This document shows positions 21,515 through 29,921 of a stretch of DNA of 64,000 bases, in pieces (the stretch's first letter is position 1; the number at the start of each line of letters is the position of its first letter). Location of the stretch: the NCBI RefSeq assembly GCF_004022705.2, contig NZ_RZOY02000002.1:349758-413757 (forward strand). The letters are read 5' to 3'. The stretch comes from Mesorhizobium sp. M2D.F.Ca.ET.226.01.1.1. Lineage in GTDB: Bacteria > Pseudomonadota > Alphaproteobacteria > Rhizobiales > Rhizobiaceae. The notes under the pieces were generated by a model that saw only the letters and a list, made by a program, of their open reading frames with translations, was not told the DNA's origin and did not search any database. A program made the translations under genes and the position numbers.

Positions 21515-22378
21515 CTAGGCTCTCGCCTGCGATTTCACATGCGCGATGTAGCCGCGCACGTCGCCGGCCGGTTCCGCATAGGCCTTGCCGAGCTTCTTCT
21601 CCAGCGCCGCCATATATTCCTGCGCCCATTTGGGCAGCGGGTAGTCGACGACCGCCAGGAATTCGAGCGTTGCCGCCAGCCTTATATCGGCGATCGACGG
21701 GTGGTTGCCGCCGATGAACGGTTTGCCGTTGCGGAAGAAGGAGTGAAACACCTCGAGCGGCTCGGCGATCGCGGCCATCGCCGCCTTCTGCGCCTCCGAT
21801 TTCTTGTCGGGATGGGCGTCGCTGTGGCCAACCTCGCCGGCATATTGCGGAAAGCCGAGCGCCGGATAGGTTGCGCGCGCGACATAAGGATAAAGCGTGC
21901 CGATCAGATAGAACATGGCGCTGTCGATCATCGCCCGCTTGGCCGGCGCCTTCGGATAGAACTTCTCCAGCCCGTGCTTGTTGGCGAGATACTGCATGAT
22001 GGCGCAGCTTTCCCACAGCACCCCGCGTGGCAGGCCCTTGTCCTCGATCATCGGCGTCAGATGCGCCGGATTGCGCGCCAGGAATTCCGGCGAGCGCGTA
22101 TGGCCCCAGGCGTCGGTCTCCCCGGGATCGAGCCCGGCCGCGCGCGCGAACACCCGCACCGTCATGTTGTTGACGCTCGGCCTCAGCATGCTGAGTTTTA
22201 TCCCGGGCTTCTTGGCCGGCTTTGCCTTGGCCTTGGGCGCGGCTTTTGCCGTCGCTTTAGCCGCGGCTTTAGTTGTCGCCTTAGGCGCGGCTTTTGCCGT
22301 CGTCGCAGCTTTTGCCGCTGCCTTCGCTGCCGGCTTTGCCGCGGGTTTCTTCGCGCTCTTCGTTGCAGCCTTTGCCAT
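21515..22378 (-). CDS. Glutathione S-transferase-like protein with Ala/Lys histone-like N-terminal tail
   Basis: A 287-residue protein. Residues 1 to about 60 are almost only Ala, Lys, Pro and Thr in AAK/PAK repeats like bacterial histone H1-like tails. From about residue 63 a GST fold follows: thioredoxin-like part (MTVRVFARAAGLDP, HLTPMIED, WESCAIMQYLANK) and alpha-helical domain (FIGGNHPSIADIRLAATLEFL). The start ATG 22378 is the only sensible one. The tail could bind nucleic acid or anionic surfaces (inference). It lies 23 bases after a VOC-family gene, so the two probably form an operon. Confidence 0.8.
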   Translation of the reverse strand: MAKAATKSAKKPAAKPAAKAAAKAATTAKAAPKATTKAAAKATAKAAPKAKAKPAKKPGIKLSMLRPSVNNMTVRVFARAAGLDPGETDAWGHTRSPEFLARNPAHLTPMIEDKGLPRGVLWESCAIMQYLANKHGLEKFYPKAPAKRAMIDSAMFYLIGTLYPYVARATYPALGFPQYAGEVGHSDAHPDKKSEAQKAAMAAIAEPLEVFHSFFRNGKPFIGGNHPSIADIRLAATLEFLAVVDYPLPKWAQEYMAALEKKLGKAYAEPAGDVRGYIAHVKSQARA

Positions 22379-22401
22379 CTGTTCCTCCCCTTATGGCTTG
22401 C

Positions 22402-22983
22402 TCAATATGGATTCTTCGCCGTCCGCTCATCCGACAGGGTTTCGCGCGACCGCTCGACCAGCGCCTGGATGGCGTCGGCGAGATGGAGTTCGGCGATATT
22501 GTAGTCGCCGCGCTCCACGCGGATCTTGTGCGCCTCCATCAGCACGTCGGCATGCGTGAAGCCGGCCGGCGGCTCGAAGCGATAGGACGCAAGTTCGATC
22601 AACAGTCCGAGCGGATCCTCGAAATAGATCGAATCCATGAAGCCGCGATCCTTGCCGCCGCTGTGTTTGATGCCGCGCTCGTCGAGACGCGCGACCGCCT
22701 GCAGAAAGGTGACCCGCGACACCGCGAAGGCGATGTGATGGACGCAACCGATATCTGTCGGCGTCCGCCGCTTGACCGGGGTCCGGCTCTCGTCGGTGAA
22801 GACCGTGATCAGGCGCCCGTCGCCCGGGTCGAAATAAAGATGGCTTTCGCTCGCCTTGTCGAGATTGGGCTGCTCGAAGATGAAGGGCATGCCGAGCACC
22901 CCTTCCCAGAAGTCGATCGAGGTCTGGCGGCCGGCGCCGACCAGCGTGATGTGATGAACGCCCTGCGACTGCAGCTTCCGCAT
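22402..22983 (-). CDS. VOC-family (glyoxalase/dioxygenase-like) protein
   Basis: A 193-residue protein with the vicinal-oxygen-chelate pattern: metal-ligand His in GVHHITLVGAG, Glu-like positions in GDGRLITVFTDE, His in VHHIAFAVS, and DSIYFEDPLGLLIELASYRFEP. A C-terminal extension of about 45 residues (FTHADVLMEAHKIRVERGDYNI...) follows the two beta-alpha-beta-beta-beta units. It is likely a ring-cleavage or glyoxalase-type enzyme, but the substrate is not deducible. ATG 22983 has a GGGGAGG site. A GST is encoded next in the operon. Confidence 0.82.
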   Translation of the reverse strand: MRKLQSQGVHHITLVGAGRQTSIDFWEGVLGMPFIFEQPNLDKASESHLYFDPGDGRLITVFTDESRTPVKRRTPTDIGCVHHIAFAVSRVTFLQAVARLDERGIKHSGGKDRGFMDSIYFEDPLGLLIELASYRFEPPAGFTHADVLMEAHKIRVERGDYNIAELHLADAIQALVERSRETLSDERTAKNPY

Positions 22984-23138
22984 TGGTTCCTCCCCGCGTT
23001 CCTCTCGCCTCTTCCGCTGGGCGAGTTCGAAACCGTAGCCCTGGCGCCTTCGGCCAGGGAGCATGACGCAATGCTAATTCAATCCGCGACACCACGCCAG
23101 AAGGGACATGTGTCGCTCTGAACCTGGATGGAAGAGCT

Positions 23139-23176
23139 TGGACGACTAACGGGAATCGAACCCCTATCCCGCCGTG
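23139..23176 (-). repeat. Degenerate copy of the tRNA-Glu 3' half (candidate attachment site)
   Basis: On the minus strand CACGGCGGGA, then AGGGGTTCGATTCCC, then a degraded acceptor arm ending in CCA align with the anticodon-stem, T-arm and acceptor 3' half of the tRNA-Glu gene at 25611-25685, in the same orientation. A full cloverleaf cannot be built. The anticodon 5' half is unrelated. Confidence 0.6.
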
Positions 23177-23199
23177 GCAGGCTCCTCGAAACGCGCGGA

Positions 23200-24741
23200 T
23201 CATTCGAGGCCGGCGGCCCGCAGCCCCTCGATATAGGCGGCGCGATCCTGTTCCCGGATCATCGGGTAGTATTTCTCCACCCATTGGACCGACAGCGTTG
23301 GATGGAGCCGCTTCGCCTCTGAAAGGGCATGTGCCGCCTCATCGAGATCCCCTGCCATTCCTGCCGCGGCGGCCAGCGTACGCCACGCAGCCCCAAAATG
23401 TGGCCGAAGCTGCACTGCTCGGTGCTCGAAACTCGCTGCGTCGACGAATCGTTGAGCAACGAAGTGACACATCCCGGTCACGGTCAAAACTCCCGGCTGC
23501 TGCGTGGAATCGCGCGGGCTAAGTCGCTCGGCGATCGCGAGATGGTGCAGGCCGTCCTCCGGCATTCCACCAAAGCCGTAAGCGGCGCCCAGAATGACAT
23601 GTGCGATGGCCAGGTTTGGATTGAGCGTGATCGCATCGGTTAGTGCGGCGACGGCTGCCTGCGTTCGGCGTGCCATCATGTGCACGTATCCGGCAGCGAA
23701 ATGCGTCCAAGGATCGTCGGCATCATGCGCAATGGCTCGCTGAGCCATCTCATTTGCCCTCGGAAGAACCTCGGCCGGCTCCGCCAATCCGAGCAGCACC
23801 CGGGAAGCCATCGTCCAGGCGAACAGGCTATTGGCACGCGGGTAGTCCGGGTCAGCGTCTACGGCCCTGCGTAGCAGTTGCTCGGCGACCGCGAGCTCGC
23901 TTTCCGAGCTCCAGCTCCATATGTGAGGCATCGCTTTCATTACGAAACCCCAGGCGTCCAGGCTGGCGGGAGGCCGGCTGATGTAACGCTGATGCTCTGC
24001 CGCATAGAGTTTAGGTTCGACGGCACCGATGACGCTATCGGCGATCTGATCCTGCAGCGTGAAGAAATCAGCCAGCTGGACGTCGTATCGCTCTGTCCAT
24101 ACTTGGCGCCCACTGGAGGTGTCACTCGCCTCGGCGCTGATCCTGAGCCGCTGACCCGAGCGGCGGACACTGCCGCCCAGCACGTAACGGACTCCGAGTT
24201 CACGCCCGACCTGTTTCACGTCGAGGGCTTTGTTCCTGTAGCTGAAGGACGAGTTGCGGGCGCAGACGAAAAGCCACCTCAGCCGCGCCAGCCGCGTGAT
24301 GATATCTTCAGCGAGACCGTCGGCAAAATATTGCTGCTCGGCATCGTCGCTCAAGTTGACGAAAGGGAGCACGGCAATCGAAGGCTCAGGCTCCTCAGAA
24401 TCTCGCGCGGCTGCTACCTCGTCGAGCCTCTCGATCGCGCCGGTGAAACGGTAACCAACCCGCGGAACGGTTGCGATCCACTCTGTTCCGTCTGCCATGG
24501 AGCCCAGAAGCCGCCGCAGGGACGCGACCTGGACCGAGAGATTGCTTTCCTCGACTGCGGTCCCCGGCCAAGCGGCGTCCAGTAGTTCGGACTTGGTCAG
24601 GACCTCGCCGGCGCTCCTTGCCATCGCCGACAGGAGCAGCAGCCCCCGGTAGCTGATCGCGACAGGCAGGCCCTGCCTCAGAAGCGTTCCCGCCTCGGGG
24701 TTGAGCACAAAAGGGCCAAATGCGAGCCGCTGCTCCGGCAT
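23200..24741 (-). CDS. Winged-helix regulator with TolB-like and TPR domains (CadC-like)
   Basis: A 513-residue protein. An OmpR/CadC-type winged helix fills residues about 5-105 (SYRGLLLLSAMARSAGEVLTKSELLDAAWPG, VQVASLRRLLG, PRVGYRF). A TolB/FlgO-like domain (about 120-245: SIAVLPFVNLSDDAEQQYFADGLAEDI) and a TPR-rich C-terminus (about 270-500) follow. This architecture is common in rhizobia, annotated as adenylate-cyclase-like or TPR regulators, with mostly unknown targets. No receiver or membrane segment is seen. It lies inside the putative tRNA-Glu islet and is divergent from a small ORF. Confidence 0.8.
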   Translation of the reverse strand: MPEQRLAFGPFVLNPEAGTLLRQGLPVAISYRGLLLLSAMARSAGEVLTKSELLDAAWPGTAVEESNLSVQVASLRRLLGSMADGTEWIATVPRVGYRFTGAIERLDEVAAARDSEEPEPSIAVLPFVNLSDDAEQQYFADGLAEDIITRLARLRWLFVCARNSSFSYRNKALDVKQVGRELGVRYVLGGSVRRSGQRLRISAEASDTSSGRQVWTERYDVQLADFFTLQDQIADSVIGAVEPKLYAAEHQRYISRPPASLDAWGFVMKAMPHIWSWSSESELAVAEQLLRRAVDADPDYPRANSLFAWTMASRVLLGLAEPAEVLPRANEMAQRAIAHDADDPWTHFAAGYVHMMARRTQAAVAALTDAITLNPNLAIAHVILGAAYGFGGMPEDGLHHLAIAERLSPRDSTQQPGVLTVTGMCHFVAQRFVDAASFEHRAVQLRPHFGAAWRTLAAAAGMAGDLDEAAHALSEAKRLHPTLSVQWVEKYYPMIREQDRAAYIEGLRAAGLE

Positions 24742-24852
24742 TGCGAGACATTATGTGTTTTCGGTGATTTTCGGAACTGTTCGGCCGCGCTTCGATACGT
24801 TTTGTAGGCGGCCTGACATCTTGGCTCCAGCTCAGCCACAGGAGAGCGTGCA

Positions 24853-25158
24853 ATGCTTGGGAGCCGGGACTACCCGACGATGGCAACTGAAGCCCCAACT
24901 GTAAGGCCGGCTCAAAGCCCTCCCCGACGTGAGGAGGAGTTCCGTGCCGCGCTCGACCGCTACATGGCCTTGTATGCCGAACAACAAAGACGCTATGCAG
25001 ACTCTGTCGAGCGGTTTGGCGAACGCGCCGGATCGCGTCTGCGGATGCGGAAACGGTCAACGTCGTGCTGGGCCGTTTCGCCGGTGAAAATCATCGAGAA
25101 GTTTCGCAGCAGTCCCAAATCGTCTGCATCGGGAAAGTTGCTCCTAAAGCGCCTTTAG
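24853..25158 (+). CDS. Hypothetical protein in the tRNA-Glu islet
   Basis: A 101-residue open frame with a good CAGGAG site before ATG 24853. The middle part (EEEFRAALDRYMALYAEQQRRYADSVERFGERAGSRLR) is helical and charged, while the C-terminus is basic and low-complexity. I recognise no family, and the C-terminal half looks less protein-like, so it may be frameshifted or shorter. Confidence 0.35.
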   Translation: MLGSRDYPTMATEAPTVRPAQSPPRREEEFRAALDRYMALYAEQQRRYADSVERFGERAGSRLRMRKRSTSCWAVSPVKIIEKFRSSPKSSASGKLLLKRL

Positions 25159-25305
25159 GCCGGCGACGGCTCAGCAGTTTGGACCGACTCGGACATGCTT
25201 TGCATGTCGTGATAGCTATAGCTGGGGCAGGCTCCAATCGAGACCTGCGTTTAAGATCGCGCCTGCCCTTCGGAACTCTCTGCCCGCAGTGACCGTTAGC
25301 GGTTG

Positions 25306-25560
25306 ATGGCACTCGCTGACGACATCCAGATGGCAGAACGGCACGTTCTGCAAGCCGAGCGGCACATAAAGCGCCAGCGCGCGCGTATCGCCGCGCTGAA
25401 GCGCCACCGGTTGCCGCGGGGCAAGGCGTCCAACTTTCTGCAATTGCTTGAAGATGCGCAATCGATGCACCTCCAGCACCTGTCGAGGTTACTGGAGCAG
25501 GCGGCTCGGGAAAGAACCGAAGCCGGGCTCGCGGCTTCCGTCTCCCTGGCAGCCGAGTAA
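25306..25560 (+). CDS. Small coiled-coil protein in the tRNA-Glu islet
   Basis: An 84-residue, highly helical, basic protein (MALADDIQMAERHVLQAERHIKRQRARIAALKRH...). Its heptad-like pattern suggests a short coiled coil, and the tail is Glu/Ala-rich. Similar small proteins of unknown function are frequent in accessory regions of rhizobia. It ends 50 bases before the tRNA-Glu 3' end. The start could be TTG 25303 or ATG 25306. Confidence 0.5.
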   Translation: MALADDIQMAERHVLQAERHIKRQRARIAALKRHRLPRGKASNFLQLLEDAQSMHLQHLSRLLEQAARERTEAGLAASVSLAAE

Positions 25561-25610
25561 CCGAGCATGCTCAACTGGGTTGAGGCTGTTCGATCGTGTT
25601 CTCGGAAGCT

Positions 25611-25685
25611 TGGTACGCCCAAGGGGAATCGAACCCCTGTTCCCGCCGTGAGAGGGCGGTGTCCTGACCGCTAGACGATGGGCGC
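25611..25685 (-). tRNA. tRNA-Glu (anticodon CTC)
   Basis: A complete 75-nt cloverleaf with encoded CCA. The acceptor GCGCCCA pairs with TGGGCGT (one G-T), the D-arm is TCGTCTAGCGGTCAGGACA, the anticodon stem CCGCC/GGCGG encloses CTCTCAC with anticodon CTC, and the T-arm is AGGGG-TTCGATT-CCCCT. CTC decodes Glu GAG codons. Confidence 0.95.
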
Positions 25686-25770
25686 GCTCAGAACCGGCTA
25701 CATAGGCTGGCGGCTGGGAAAAAGCAACTGGGGTTTCAGGCACTCCACCCACTTTGCTCAAGGCCGCCGG

Positions 25771-26184
25771 TCAGCCCTGCCGTTTCGGCTCGATCAGATC
25801 CCAGAGATTGCCATGGAGATCGGAAAAGACCGCCACCGTGCCGTAGGCTTCATGACGCGGCGCTTCGCGGAAATCGACGCCTTTCGCCAGCATCGCCTGG
25901 TGGTCGCGGGCGAAGTCGTCGGTCTCAAGAAAGAGAAAAACCCGGCCGCCGGTCTGGTTGCCGATGCGGCTTGCCTGTTCCTCGCCGGAAGCTTCCGCCA
26001 GGAGCAGCCGCGCGCCCTGGCCCTTCGCCGGCGCGACGGTGACCCAGCGCTTGCCGCCGCCGAGGTCGACATCCTCGGTCAGCACGAAGCCGAGCCGCTC
26101 GACATACCAGCGAACCGCCTCGTCGTAATTGGCGACGACGAGCGCGACGGTCGCGACGCTGCGGCGTTCGGCAAAGCCGCTCAT
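25771..26184 (-). CDS. VOC-family (glyoxalase/bleomycin-resistance-like) protein
   Basis: A 137-residue single VOC module: VATVALVVANYDEAVRWYVERLGFVLTEDVDLGGGKRWVTVAP at the start, then RVFLFLETDDF and VFSDLHGNLWDLIEPK with the metal-ligand Glu near the end. Function is not deducible beyond the fold. ATG 26184 overlaps the stop of the upstream membrane protein gene (ATGA), indicating translational coupling. Confidence 0.82.
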   Translation of the reverse strand: MSGFAERRSVATVALVVANYDEAVRWYVERLGFVLTEDVDLGGGKRWVTVAPAKGQGARLLLAEASGEEQASRIGNQTGGRVFLFLETDDFARDHQAMLAKGVDFREAPRHEAYGTVAVFSDLHGNLWDLIEPKRQG

Positions 26185-26564
26185 TTGTTGCGGATCGCAA
26201 ACTGGCCGATGACGCGGCGTTCGGCGATGTCGTAGACAAAGATCGAACGGCTGCCGTCGGCGAGCTCGGCGTCGATCGACAGGCGGTTGCCGGAGAGCGA
26301 CTGGCTGACCATCTTGGCGCCCACGGGAAGCACGATGTCGCCCGATAGCGACGCGCCGGCCGGCGCCTGGACATCCCCGGCGGGCGCAAGGCCGGCCACC
26401 GGCGCGTTGCGGGCTTTGTAGACAAGCGCTCCGATCACCACCATAAGGGCGATGAACAGAAGGCCGAGATTGACGATCATGAAGCGAACGAGCTTGCGGC
26501 GCACATTCTCGGCCGCGGGGTCGAGCGGCTTTTCCTCGTCTTCTTCGGCAAGAGGCCTGGCCAT
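26181..26564 (-). CDS. Conserved single-pass membrane protein next to rluD
   Basis: A 127-residue protein. An acidic cytoplasmic N-terminus (EEDEEKPLDPAAENVRRKLVRF) is followed by one membrane helix (about 28-50: FMIVNLGLLFIALMVVIGALVY), a short linker, and a periplasmic beta-rich domain (LPVGAKMVSQSLSGNRLSIDAELADGSRSIFVYDIAERRVIGQFAI). Proteins of this layout are regularly found divergent from rluD in alphaproteobacteria, and their role is unknown. It is coupled to the VOC gene downstream. Confidence 0.75.
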   Translation of the reverse strand: MARPLAEEDEEKPLDPAAENVRRKLVRFMIVNLGLLFIALMVVIGALVYKARNAPVAGLAPAGDVQAPAGASLSGDIVLPVGAKMVSQSLSGNRLSIDAELADGSRSIFVYDIAERRVIGQFAIRNK

Positions 26565-26590
26565 GGCAAAACAATCCGCAACGGGTTTCG

Positions 26591-27655
26591 ATGAGCGCTC
26601 ATAGCGAAGAGACCCCTATATTGATAGAGGACGAATTGGCGGACGAGGAATCCGGCGAAGCCGTCGCGCTGGAAGCCGGCCCGGACGCCGCCGGCCAGCG
26701 CCTCGACCAGTGGCTTGCCGCCCGGCTCGGGCCGGATCTCTCGCGCAGCCGCGTACAGGCGCTGATCCGCCAAGGCGCCGTCTCCATTGCCGGCAAGCCG
26801 GTGCTGGAAGCCAAGCGCAAGCTGACGGCCGGCGAGCGCGTCGAAATTCTGGTCCCCGCGCCGGAACCCGCCGAGCCGCAGGGCGAGAACATTCCCCTGG
26901 ACATCCTCTACGAGGACGACGAGCTGATCGTCATCAACAAGCCGGCGGGGCTGGTCGTCCATCCCGGCGCCGGCAACTGGACCGGCACGCTGGTCAACGC
27001 GCTGATCCAACATTGCGGCGACAGTCTGTCCGGCATCGGCGGGGTCAGGCGGCCGGGCATCGTGCACCGGCTGGACAAGGAGACCAGCGGCGTCATGGTC
27101 GTGGCCAAGACCGACCGCGCCCACAAGGCGCTGTCGGAGGCCTTCGCCGACCATGGCCGCACCGGCGATCTCGAGCGCGCCTATCTGGCGCTGGTATGGG
27201 GCATACCGCAGCGGCCGACCGGCACCGTCGACGCAGCCTTGGGCCGCGCAGCCGACCGCGTCCGCCGCGCCGTGGTGCCCGAAAGCCGCGACGACGCCCG
27301 GCATGCCGTCACCCATTTCTCCGTCGTCGAGCGCTTCGGTGAGGAACAGCAGAGCTTTGCCACCGCAAGCCTGGTCGAATGCCGGCTGGAGACCGGCCGC
27401 ACCCACCAGATCCGCGTCCACATGGCCCATATCGGCCATCCCGTGATCGGCGATCCGGATTACGGCCAGGCATTCCGCACCAAGGCCAACCGGCTGCCCG
27501 AACCCTTGAAAACCAAGGTCAAAGCCCTTCCCCGGCAGGCCCTGCACGCCTGGCTCCTTGAATTTCGGCACCCGACCACCCATCTAACGATGAGGTTCGA
27601 AGCGCCGATGCCCGGAGACATGGAGGAACTCGTCGGCGACTTCCGGAAACTTTGA
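26591..27655 (+). CDS. rluD: Large-subunit rRNA pseudouridine synthase RluD
   Basis: A 354-residue protein. An N-terminal S4 RNA-binding domain (about 35-95: QRLDQWLAARLGPDLSRSRVQALIRQG) is followed by a RluA-type catalytic domain with HRLDKETSG, where Asp162 is catalytic, and the closing motifs CRLETGRTHQIRVHMAHIGHPVIGD and LHAWLLEFRHP. It modifies uridines in 23S rRNA helix 69 (family knowledge). It is followed by rpoH on the same strand, an arrangement conserved in alphaproteobacteria. Its start at 26591 is only 26 bases from the divergent membrane protein start. Confidence 0.93.
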   Translation: MSAHSEETPILIEDELADEESGEAVALEAGPDAAGQRLDQWLAARLGPDLSRSRVQALIRQGAVSIAGKPVLEAKRKLTAGERVEILVPAPEPAEPQGENIPLDILYEDDELIVINKPAGLVVHPGAGNWTGTLVNALIQHCGDSLSGIGGVRRPGIVHRLDKETSGVMVVAKTDRAHKALSEAFADHGRTGDLERAYLALVWGIPQRPTGTVDAALGRAADRVRRAVVPESRDDARHAVTHFSVVERFGEEQQSFATASLVECRLETGRTHQIRVHMAHIGHPVIGDPDYGQAFRTKANRLPEPLKTKVKALPRQALHAWLLEFRHPTTHLTMRFEAPMPGDMEELVGDFRKL

Positions 27656-27869
27656 ACCACCCGCCACGAACAAGCTGCAAACCAGCCATCAAAAACCTGA
27701 CCGGCGTTGTTCACTTTAGCGTGACAGACTGTTTAGCGTTGAACAAATGCCTGTCTTTTCTGGTTTTGTTCCTATATACACAGGTTGTCGCGGATGAGCC
27801 TTTGGCATCCGTGACGCGTGCCCGCCGCGTTTCGGGGGCATCCACTCCAAAGAGAGAGGGGGCGCTATC

Positions 27870-28781
27870 ATGGCCCAATCATTACCCAGTATCGTTTCCG
27901 GTGAAGGCGGTCTCGCCCGTTACCTGGAAGAAATCCGCCGCTTTCCGATGCTTCAGCCGCAGGAAGAGTACATGCTCGCCAAGCGTTATGCCGAGCATCA
28001 GGACACCACGGCTGCCCATAAGCTCGTCACCAGCCATTTGCGGCTCGTCGCCAAGATCGCCATGGGCTATCGCGGCTACGGCCTGCCGATCGGCGAGGTG
28101 ATCTCGGAAGGCAATGTCGGCCTCATGCAGGCCGTGAAGAAATTCGAACCGGAGCGTGGTTTCCGGCTCGCCACCTATGCCATGTGGTGGATCAAGGCCT
28201 CGATCCAGGAATACATCCTGCGCTCGTGGAGCCTGGTCAAGATGGGCACCACCGCCAACCAGAAGCGTCTGTTCTTCAACCTGCGCAAGGTGAAGGGCAA
28301 GATCCAGGCGCTCGACGATGGTGACTTGAAGCCCGACCAGATCGCCGAGATCGCCACGCGCCTCAACGTTTCCGAGGCCGAAGTGGTGTCGATGAACCGC
28401 CGCCTGTCGGGCGACGCCTCGCTCAACGCCCCGATCCGGGCGAGCGAAGGCGAGTCCGGCGAATGGCAGGACTGGCTGGTCGACGACCACGAAAGCCAGG
28501 AAGAGATGCTGATCGAGCAGGACGAACTGGAAAACCGGCGCTCGATGCTCTCGGGCGCTCTGTCGGTGCTCAACGAGCGCGAACGGCGCATCTTCGAGGC
28601 GCGCCGCCTCGCCGAAGAGCCGCTGACCTTGGAAGAGCTCTCGGCCGAGTTCGACATCAGCCGCGAGCGCGTGCGCCAGATTGAGGTGCGCGCCTTCGAG
28701 AAGGTGCAGGATGCGGTCAAGGCCGCCGCCAAGCGCCAGACCCAGGCGCTGCGCACAATCGAGGCGCAGCCCGCGGCGTAA
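27870..28781 (+). CDS. rpoH: Heat-shock RNA polymerase sigma factor RpoH
   Basis: A 303-residue sigma-70 family protein. Region 2 contains EGNVGLMQAVKKFEPERGFRLATYAMWWIKASIQEYILRSW, the diagnostic RpoH box QKRLFFNLRK sits at 131-140, and region 4 ends with LTLEELSAEFDISRERVRQIEVRAFEKVQ. It directs transcription of chaperone and protease genes. ATG 27870 has no ideal Shine-Dalgarno beyond GAGAGGGGG some 12 bases upstream. A TTCG-loop terminator follows. A CTATAT box at 27772-27777 could be its -10 element. Confidence 0.96.
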   Translation: MAQSLPSIVSGEGGLARYLEEIRRFPMLQPQEEYMLAKRYAEHQDTTAAHKLVTSHLRLVAKIAMGYRGYGLPIGEVISEGNVGLMQAVKKFEPERGFRLATYAMWWIKASIQEYILRSWSLVKMGTTANQKRLFFNLRKVKGKIQALDDGDLKPDQIAEIATRLNVSEAEVVSMNRRLSGDASLNAPIRASEGESGEWQDWLVDDHESQEEMLIEQDELENRRSMLSGALSVLNERERRIFEARRLAEEPLTLEELSAEFDISRERVRQIEVRAFEKVQDAVKAAAKRQTQALRTIEAQPAA

Positions 28782-28803
28782 AGCTCAAGGCACGATTGAA
28801 AAA

Positions 28804-28829
28804 GGCGGCGCTTCGGCGCCGCCTTTTTT
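28804..28829 (+). terminator. rpoH terminator
   Basis: A perfect 8-bp stem GGCGGCGC / GCGCCGCC with a TTCG loop and six T residues. Confidence 0.92.
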
Positions 28830-28854
28830 GTTGGCGAAAGCGGCGAACCAGCCC

Positions 28855-29065
28855 TTTCTCCCCGTTCACGGGGAGAAATGCCCGGTCCACCCTCCGTAGC
28901 TGCAGCGAAGGATGGGCAGGGCAATGAGGGGCAGCGCCAAGTCTGCGAGGTTGTCGCTTAGAGCGAACATTTCCGGATCCGAGAGGAAGCCGGGCTTCAA
29001 ACGCCGCGCCGCCCCTCATCCGCCCTTCGGGCACCTTCTCCCCGTGGAACGGGGAGAAGGAAAGG
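28855..29065. repeat. Intergenic inverted-repeat region
   Basis: CTTTCTCCCCGTTCACGGGGAGAAA at the left and CCTTCTCCCCGTGGAACGGGGAGAAGG at the right are two related hairpins that flank GAAGGATGGGCAGGGCAATGAGGGG-like and CCGCCCTTCGGGCACC-like segments. It is a decayed rhizobial intergenic repeat without coding potential. The right hairpin could terminate the peroxiredoxin transcript. Confidence 0.55.
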
Positions 29066-29068
29066 CTC

Positions 29069-29728
29069 TCACGCCGTCGGCTGCTTGGTCTTGCGCAGAT
29101 ACGGCAGGACCGTCTCATACGCCCCAAAACGCTTGATCGCATCCTCGTTGGAAACGGCGGCGGTGATGATGACGTCCTCGCCCTGCTTCCAGTTCGCCGG
29201 CGTCGCCACCTGGTGCTTGGCGGTCAGTTGGATGGAATCGATGACGCGCAGGATCTCGTCGAAGTTGCGGCCCGTGGTCATCGGATAGGTCAGCACCAGC
29301 TTGATCTTCTTGTCCGGGCCGATGACGTAGACCGAACGCACCGTGGCGTTGTCGGCCGGCGTGCGGCCTTCAGAGCTCTCGCCGGCCCCCGCCGGCAGCA
29401 TTTCGTAGAGCTTGGCGACCTTGAGGTCTTTGTCGCCGATCAGCGGGTAGTGCACGGTCTGGCCGGTGGCGGTCTTGATGTCTGCCTGCCATTTGTCGTG
29501 GCTCGACACCGGATCGACCGAGATGCCGATGATCTTGACGTTGCGCTTTTTGAACTCGCCTTCGAGGCCGGCCATGGTGCCGAGCTCGGTGGTGCAGACC
29601 GGGGTGAAATTCTTCGGATGGCTGAACAGCACCGCCCAGCCGTCGCCGATCCAGTCGTGGAACTTGATGGTGCCTTGTGTGGTCTCGGCCGTGAAATCCG
29701 GCGCGATGTCGTTGATACGAAGACTCAT
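29069..29728 (-). CDS. 1-Cys peroxiredoxin (Prx6/AhpC-like)
   Basis: A 219-residue thioredoxin-fold peroxidase. The peroxidatic Cys45 lies in FTPVCTTELG. The extended C-terminal domain (QLTAKHQVATPANWKQGEDVIITAAVS...YLRKTKQ) is the Prx6/1-Cys type, and no resolving Cys is seen. It reduces hydrogen peroxide or organic peroxides. The length fits the family. It stands alone on the minus strand downstream of zapA. Confidence 0.92.
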   Translation of the reverse strand: MSLRINDIAPDFTAETTQGTIKFHDWIGDGWAVLFSHPKNFTPVCTTELGTMAGLEGEFKKRNVKIIGISVDPVSSHDKWQADIKTATGQTVHYPLIGDKDLKVAKLYEMLPAGAGESSEGRTPADNATVRSVYVIGPDKKIKLVLTYPMTTGRNFDEILRVIDSIQLTAKHQVATPANWKQGEDVIITAAVSNEDAIKRFGAYETVLPYLRKTKQPTA

Positions 29729-29921
29729 GGCCTGTCCCTACCCTTTTTCGAAAAAATTGTAGCCGGCTTGCGGCTGGCCGTTGCCGGCGCCGAAGCCTAG
29801 CACCATCACGGCGCCGATTAAACGCTCGCGATGATGACCACGCCTTGCGCAAGGCGAAATTTTTGCGCGACGGCCACCAATTCACGGCAGGATTTTCCGC
29901 CATGTTGGGAGTGGGAGGTGC

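Noticed and set aside
23139..23215. A complete second tRNA gene
   Set aside because: Only the T-arm and 3' part fit. The anticodon stem and 5' acceptor do not pair, so it is reported as a tRNA-derived fragment.
29729..29921. Possible 6S RNA next to zapA
   Set aside because: zapA neighbours often hold 6S RNA, but I could not identify the closing stem, central bubble and conserved terminal sequences here.
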